Shown: positions 60,025 to 64,000 of the stretch, piece after piece | How positions within the stretch are numbered: position 1 is the first letter of the stretch | Layout: every line of letters begins with the position of its first letter | Assembly (NCBI RefSeq): GCF_905475395.1 | Contig: NC_058340.1 | Coordinates: 72,890,181-72,954,180, forward strand | Direction: 5' to 3' | DNA length: 64,000 bases | DNA from: Chrysoperla carnea | Taxonomy: Eukaryota; Arthropoda; Insecta; Neuroptera; Chrysopidae | The notes under the pieces: model-generated | Databases searched by the model: none | What the model saw: the letters and a program-made list of their open reading frames with translations, nothing else | Told to the model about the DNA's origin: nothing | Program-made: the position numbers and the translations under genes

Positions 60025-61566
60025 ATGTCAAAAAATAATTTCTTTACATTTTTAATTAATTCATTGTTAATTATAACAATATGCAGTGCTAATAAATGCA
60101 TTCAACGGAAATATGATGCCAGAAGTTTTGTTTGCGCTTGTAATTCCACCTATTGTGATTCTATTGAGCCTTTACCAGAAAATTTGGACTCAAAACACTA
60201 TGTTATGTATGAATCCACAATTTCACATCATCGAATGACGCAATCGATTAGAAAATTCGAAGAAAAATACACTGAGAAAGATGTGATTACCATTAGTCGT
60301 GCGAAAAAATATCAAACAATAATGGGATTTGGTGGGGCAATGACAGATGCAACGGGGATAAATATTGTATCACTTCCAAAAGAAGCCCAGGATTTGTTGA
60401 TGCAACAATATTTTGGTGATAATGGAATACAATATACGATTATACGGGTTCCAGTTGGTGGGTCTGATTTTTCAACTCATCCTTATACTTTGGATGACAC
60501 TCCAAACGATAGTTCTTTCACAAATTTTAAATTAGCCGAAGAAGATTATAAATATAAAATACCATTGTTAAAGCAAGCAATGAATTTATCAAAAACGTAT
60601 CCAATCAAATTGATGGGTGCACCTTGGACCGCACCTCCATACATGAAAGATAGTAAAGATTACATAGGAGGGGGTAGATTATTGGATCAATACTATCCCG
60701 GGTATGCCGAATATCTCATAAAATTTCTGCAAGCTTATAAAGAGGAAGGTTTGAATTTTTATATAATGTCCTCACAAAATGAACCTGTTTTTGGATCAGC
60801 ACCGGGATATGATTTTAATGGAATGGGTTTCGAGCCAAGTAGTCAAGCAGCTTTTGTTGGAAATCATTTAGGTCCTTCCATGGAACAAAATGGTTTAGGT
60901 AATGTGAAAATTCTAATTGGTGATGATCAAAGACCCTTCATGTATCGATGGGTTCAAATTTATCTTCAAAATGAGAATGCCTCAAAGTATGCCTCTGGAG
61001 TTGGTATTCATTTTTATTTGGATGAAGAAGCACCTCCAGAAATATTAACCCGTATTCATGAGCTACCAGGATTTGAAAATAAATTTATCTTATATACAGA
61101 AGCATGCCAAGGTTCGGCGGGAAAATTTCGTGGTGTACGGCTAGGTTCATGGAAGTTTGGTACTGGTTACTTATCGAATATTATTGACGATTTAAATAAT
61201 TGGTCTGTAGGTTGGGTGGATTGGAATATGGCATTAGATTTAGAAGGTGGTCCAAATTGGGCGAAAAATTTTGTTGATTCGCCAATCATTGTGAATGCAA
61301 GTGCTAAAGAATTTTATAAGAATCCAATGTATTATGCTTTGGCACATGTTTCGAAATTTATTGTGCCTGGATCTGTGCGTATTGATATGACCAATGATAG
61401 TGATTTTGTAAAGGCTACAGCTTTTGAAACACCGAATAATCAAACTGTTGTGGTTTTACTAAATACCCGTGATCGTGAAACGAGTATATCGATAAAAGAC
61501 GAAGAAAAAGGTTATATTGCTAATTTAAAAATGGAACCTGAATCAATGATAACACTTGTAAAATAA
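60025..61566 (+). CDS. Lysosomal acid glucosylceramidase-like protein (GH30), intronless, 513 aa
   Basis: Hydrolyses glucosylceramide to glucose and ceramide in lysosomes (GBA1 family). Residues 1-22 are a signal peptide (FTFLINSLLIITICSA). Next come the conserved N-terminal cysteines (CACNSTYCD), GFGGAMTDATG, RVPVGGSDFS, PWTAPPYMK, the acid/base Glu253 in QNEP (60781-60783) and the nucleophile Glu359 in YTEAC (61099-61101). The C-terminal beta domain ends MITLVK. The length is typical and both catalytic glutamates are present, so it should be active. SQNEP replaces the usual AENEP before the acid/base. No intron, although most animal GBA genes have several. The stop codon overlaps an AATAAA (61562-61567). 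A tandem paralogue follows at 62970. Confidence 0.95.
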   Translation: MSKNNFFTFLINSLLIITICSANKCIQRKYDARSFVCACNSTYCDSIEPLPENLDSKHYVMYESTISHHRMTQSIRKFEEKYTEKDVITISRAKKYQTIMGFGGAMTDATGINIVSLPKEAQDLLMQQYFGDNGIQYTIIRVPVGGSDFSTHPYTLDDTPNDSSFTNFKLAEEDYKYKIPLLKQAMNLSKTYPIKLMGAPWTAPPYMKDSKDYIGGGRLLDQYYPGYAEYLIKFLQAYKEEGLNFYIMSSQNEPVFGSAPGYDFNGMGFEPSSQAAFVGNHLGPSMEQNGLGNVKILIGDDQRPFMYRWVQIYLQNENASKYASGVGIHFYLDEEAPPEILTRIHELPGFENKFILYTEACQGSAGKFRGVRLGSWKFGTGYLSNIIDDLNNWSVGWVDWNMALDLEGGPNWAKNFVDSPIIVNASAKEFYKNPMYYALAHVSKFIVPGSVRIDMTNDSDFVKATAFETPNNQTVVVLLNTRDRETSISIKDEEKGYIANLKMEPESMITLVK

Positions 61567-61881
61567 ATGTAAAATTTACCAAATCATTTAAAAAATACAA
61601 TCTAAATTTAGTGTAATTTCATATTTGTTTTGGATTTTGATGACGTCCCTGGGTATAAAAACCGATTTTTTAAATAAGGCAATCAAATTTGTTCTCAAAT
61701 CTATAATTTACTGCACGAAAGAATCGAATATAAATTTTTAATTCTCTAATGCGCTCAATTTGAGTGAAACTTGAATGTTTGTACTAATTATATCAAAAAT
61801 GAATTATTTTTACTGCCCATTTATCCAGATAATTTTTAATCCAATTCTTACTTAAGCCGGACTTTCAAAGACTTCAAACAA

Positions 61882-62242
61882 AAAACAAGTGAAAACAAAC
61901 AATTGACTGAGTTAATTGTTGAAATACCATGTATAGACAATATTGATGACACAATCGTTTGTTTTTTGACGTCACGTTAATAAAGAAAGATTTCCACTCT
62001 TAAATAGCTACACACACATAACTGATATTCCCAAATTAATACATACTACAAAATTTCCACCTAATTAACGCCCTCGTGAGTAAACAGTGATGCTTACAAG
62101 AAAATGTTTCAAACAAAAGTGTTTGAAACATTTTCAAAAAGTTGTTTATTTTTTTATAAGGAAAATTTTTTACATTTAAACATTTGTTCTATCTCTAACG
62201 GTTTACAAGATGGGTCCTACGGAACCAAGACCCAATTGACCT
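61882..62242 (-). mobile_element. Helentron/HINE-like element, copy 6 (reverse, 5'-truncated)
   Basis: In plus sense it begins AACAAGTGAAAACAAACAAT (the reversed tail), then the hairpin CAATTGACTGAGTTAATTG, ATACCATGTATAG, CGTCACGTTAAT, TGAGTAAACAGTG and the reversed GAAACA block, ending at AGACCCAATTGACCT. A GTTTGAAACATTTTC unit is duplicated inside. It separates the two GBA-like genes. Confidence 0.75.
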
Positions 62243-62920
62243 AATTAATGCATTAAAAATTATGAAAATAAGAAATCAAATTGCACAAATATTATTTTTC
62301 AAATGTAAATTATCATAATTATTTATTTAAATTTGTGAGACAATAAAATTAAATTTTCAATGTAAGTCATAAATGCAATCCATACAATTATATTTGTGCA
62401 TCCATACAATTCTATAATTAAAGTAGTGTATCGTTACCATGGAAACGCCTCCTATAAAACTCACGCACGGTGCGAATACGTAAGTATACAAAAATTATGA
62501 GTAATTTATTGGAGAGCGGGTATTCTCTGTCGTAGCCCCCCTACTTAATATTGAAATACTTCATATTTATTGTGACATTGAAATAATAAAAAAAAAAAAT
62601 TAATGTTAATTTTTTCACGGAAAATCGTGAAATGACAAATTGATAATTAGTTAATATTGTCGTTGCACGGAAAATCGTGCAGAAAGAGTGAGAGAAAACT
62701 GTGAAAGAAAAATAGCTTATAAAACTCGTGCGGATTATCGGTTATCCATTCGAATAGTAAGAGTATACTCACATCGTTCGGACTTCTAACTTTATTCTCG
62801 TTTGAAATAGACAATTTAACGCAGTTGTATAAATTACTTTAGTTAGTTTAAAATAGCAACCTTACCAAATATTTTGGGTAGTTGCTTAATTAATACGCAC
62901 CCGTAAAATGTGCTAAAATT
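62243..62920 (+). other. Upstream region of the second GBA-like gene with paired short motifs
   Basis: Two identical 14-bp imperfect palindromes CACGGAAAATCGTG lie at 62616-62629 and 62666-62679, 50 bp apart. Two TATAAAACTC words followed by CG-rich bases lie at 62453 and 62718. Together they look like a tandem pair of promoter-like units, possibly another TATA start or a MITE remnant. No coding sequence seen. Confidence 0.35.
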
Positions 62921-62929
62921 TATATAAAA
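62921..62929 (+). promoter_or_regulatory. TATA box of the second GBA-like gene
   Basis: TATATAAAA lies 49 bp before the ATG at 62970, a layout close to that of the first paralogue. Confidence 0.45.
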
Positions 62930-62969
62930 AGGCGAAATATTAAAAAATAAACAAATTTATTTATTAAAA

Positions 62970-64000
62970 ATGATAAAAAATTATTGTTTAATTAATTTAT
63001 TGTTAATTATAACAATATGCAGTGCTAATGAATGTATTAAGCGAAAATATAATGCTACAAGCTTTGTTTGCGTGTGCAATTCCACTTATTGTGATTCTAT
63101 TGTGCCTGTACCACACAATTTGATCTCCAAACACTATGTTATGTATGAATCCACAATTAATCAACATCGAATGAAGCAATCGATACAGAAATTCGAAGAA
63201 AAACCCACTGAGACAAATGTGATTACCATTAGTCGTGCGAAAAAATATCAAACAATAATGGGATTTGGTGGGGCTATGACAGATGCAACGGGGATAAATA
63301 TTGTATCACTTCCAAAAGAAGCCCAGGATTTGTTGATGCAACAATATTTTGGTGATAATGGAATACAATATACGATTATACGGGTTCCAGTTGGTGGGTC
63401 TGATTTTTCAACTCGTCCTTATACTTTGGATGACATTCCAAACGATAATTTGACAAATTTTAAGTTAGCCGTAGAAGATTATAAATATAAAATACCATTT
63501 TTAAAGCAAGCAATGAATTTATCAAAAACGTATCCAATCAAATTAATGGGCTGTTCTTGGACGGCGCCACCATACATGAAAGCTAATAACAATTATACTG
63601 GAGGAAAATCCAGTAGATTATTGGATAAATACTTCCCCACATATGCTGAATATCTCACAAAATTTTTGCAATCCTACAAGGCTGAAGGATTCGATTTTTA
63701 TATTATGTCCGCGGAAAATGAACCTATTTTTAGTGGAACTATGGCGTCTCATATTAATGCTATGACTTTCGATGCATTTAGTCAAGCAAATTTTGTTGGA
63801 AATTATTTAGGTCCTTCCATGGAACAACATGGTTTTGGTAATGTGAAAATTTTAATCGGTGATGATCAAAGACCGTATATGTATCAATGGGTTCAGAATT
63901 ATCTGAAGAATGAAAATGCTTCAAAATACGTTTCTGGAGTTGGAATTCATTATTATCTGGATAAAGATACACCTCCGGATGTATTAAGCGATATTCATAA
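62970..64000 (+). CDS. Second glucosylceramidase-like paralogue (GH30), cut by the window end
   Basis: Open from ATG at 62970 to the last base with no stop (343 full codons). It aligns with the first gene along its whole visible length: signal peptide LINLLLIITICSA, CVCNSTYCD, GFGGAMTDATG, RVPVGGSDFS, and acid/base Glu251 in AENEP (63720-63722). The nucleophile region lies beyond the window. It differs in the conserved pocket motif, GCSWTAPPYMK in place of GAPWTAPPYMK, and in the region after the acid/base. No intron so far. The part 63231-63444 is almost identical to the first copy while the rest is clearly diverged. Role probably glucosylceramide or related beta-glucoside hydrolysis, with possibly changed substrate preference. 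Confidence 0.9.
   Translation, partial: MIKNYCLINLLLIITICSANECIKRKYNATSFVCVCNSTYCDSIVPVPHNLISKHYVMYESTINQHRMKQSIQKFEEKPTETNVITISRAKKYQTIMGFGGAMTDATGINIVSLPKEAQDLLMQQYFGDNGIQYTIIRVPVGGSDFSTRPYTLDDIPNDNLTNFKLAVEDYKYKIPFLKQAMNLSKTYPIKLMGCSWTAPPYMKANNNYTGGKSSRLLDKYFPTYAEYLTKFLQSYKAEGFDFYIMSAENEPIFSGTMASHINAMTFDAFSQANFVGNYLGPSMEQHGFGNVKILIGDDQRPYMYQWVQNYLKNENASKYVSGVGIHYYLDKDTPPDVLSDIH

Overview
The window is a stretch of AT-rich insect nuclear DNA with large introns and many decayed transposons. It holds four recognisable cellular genes, one partial tandem paralogue and one virus-derived locus. Insect origin is inferred from the closeness of the Lar, Snx6 and GBA1-type proteins to insect families and from the transposon types. 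I cannot fix the order from sequence alone.

Region 1 (start to ~35.2 kb, + strand) is the 3' part of Lar, the receptor-type protein tyrosine phosphatase of axon guidance and synapse formation. I traced 16 exons by phase-matched GT/AG junctions, from the first Ig domain to the stop codon at 35239. One is a 27-nt in-frame microexon between FN3-1 and FN3-2. The start codon lies outside the window. The introns hold foldback elements, a recent 213-bp duplication, a 21/42-bp minisatellite, a hAT relic, non-LTR relics and copies of one Helentron/HINE-like family with a (GTCY)n core.

Region 2 (35.2-45.2 kb) is mostly non-coding. It contains a two-exon minus-strand locus (38036-38775) whose protein looks like the N-terminal part of a densovirus NS1, with its own TATA/initiator-like promoter and a direct repeat of its own 3' coding sequence upstream. 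A 496-bp foldback element and a non-LTR RNase H/C-terminal relic follow.

Region 3 (45.2-56.7 kb) has two divergent genes. An FBF1 (Fas-binding factor 1/Albatross)-like coiled-coil gene of seven exons lies on the minus strand, and the sorting nexin Snx6 (SNX5/6/32 type, PX-BAR) on the plus strand. The ~2.2 kb between them is built of diverged direct and inverted repeats and a 48/144-bp higher-order minisatellite. Snx6 carries a possible 18-nt microexon, and its second intron shows a HINE copy inserted into a dead non-LTR element.

Region 4 (56.7 kb to the end) holds two tandem, apparently intronless lysosomal glucosylceramidase-like genes (GH30). The first is complete. The second runs off the window. 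A ~214-bp block of nearly identical sequence between otherwise diverged copies points to gene conversion.

The genes have unrelated roles: cell adhesion signalling, cilium/centriole base, endosomal sorting and lysosomal lipid breakdown. No operon-like logic is implied, and I found no CRISPR array, rRNA or convincing intact tRNA. The points most worth following up are the Lar and Snx6 microexons, the expressed-looking NS1-like locus, the co-varying inverted repeats of the HINE family and the conversion tract in the GBA pair.
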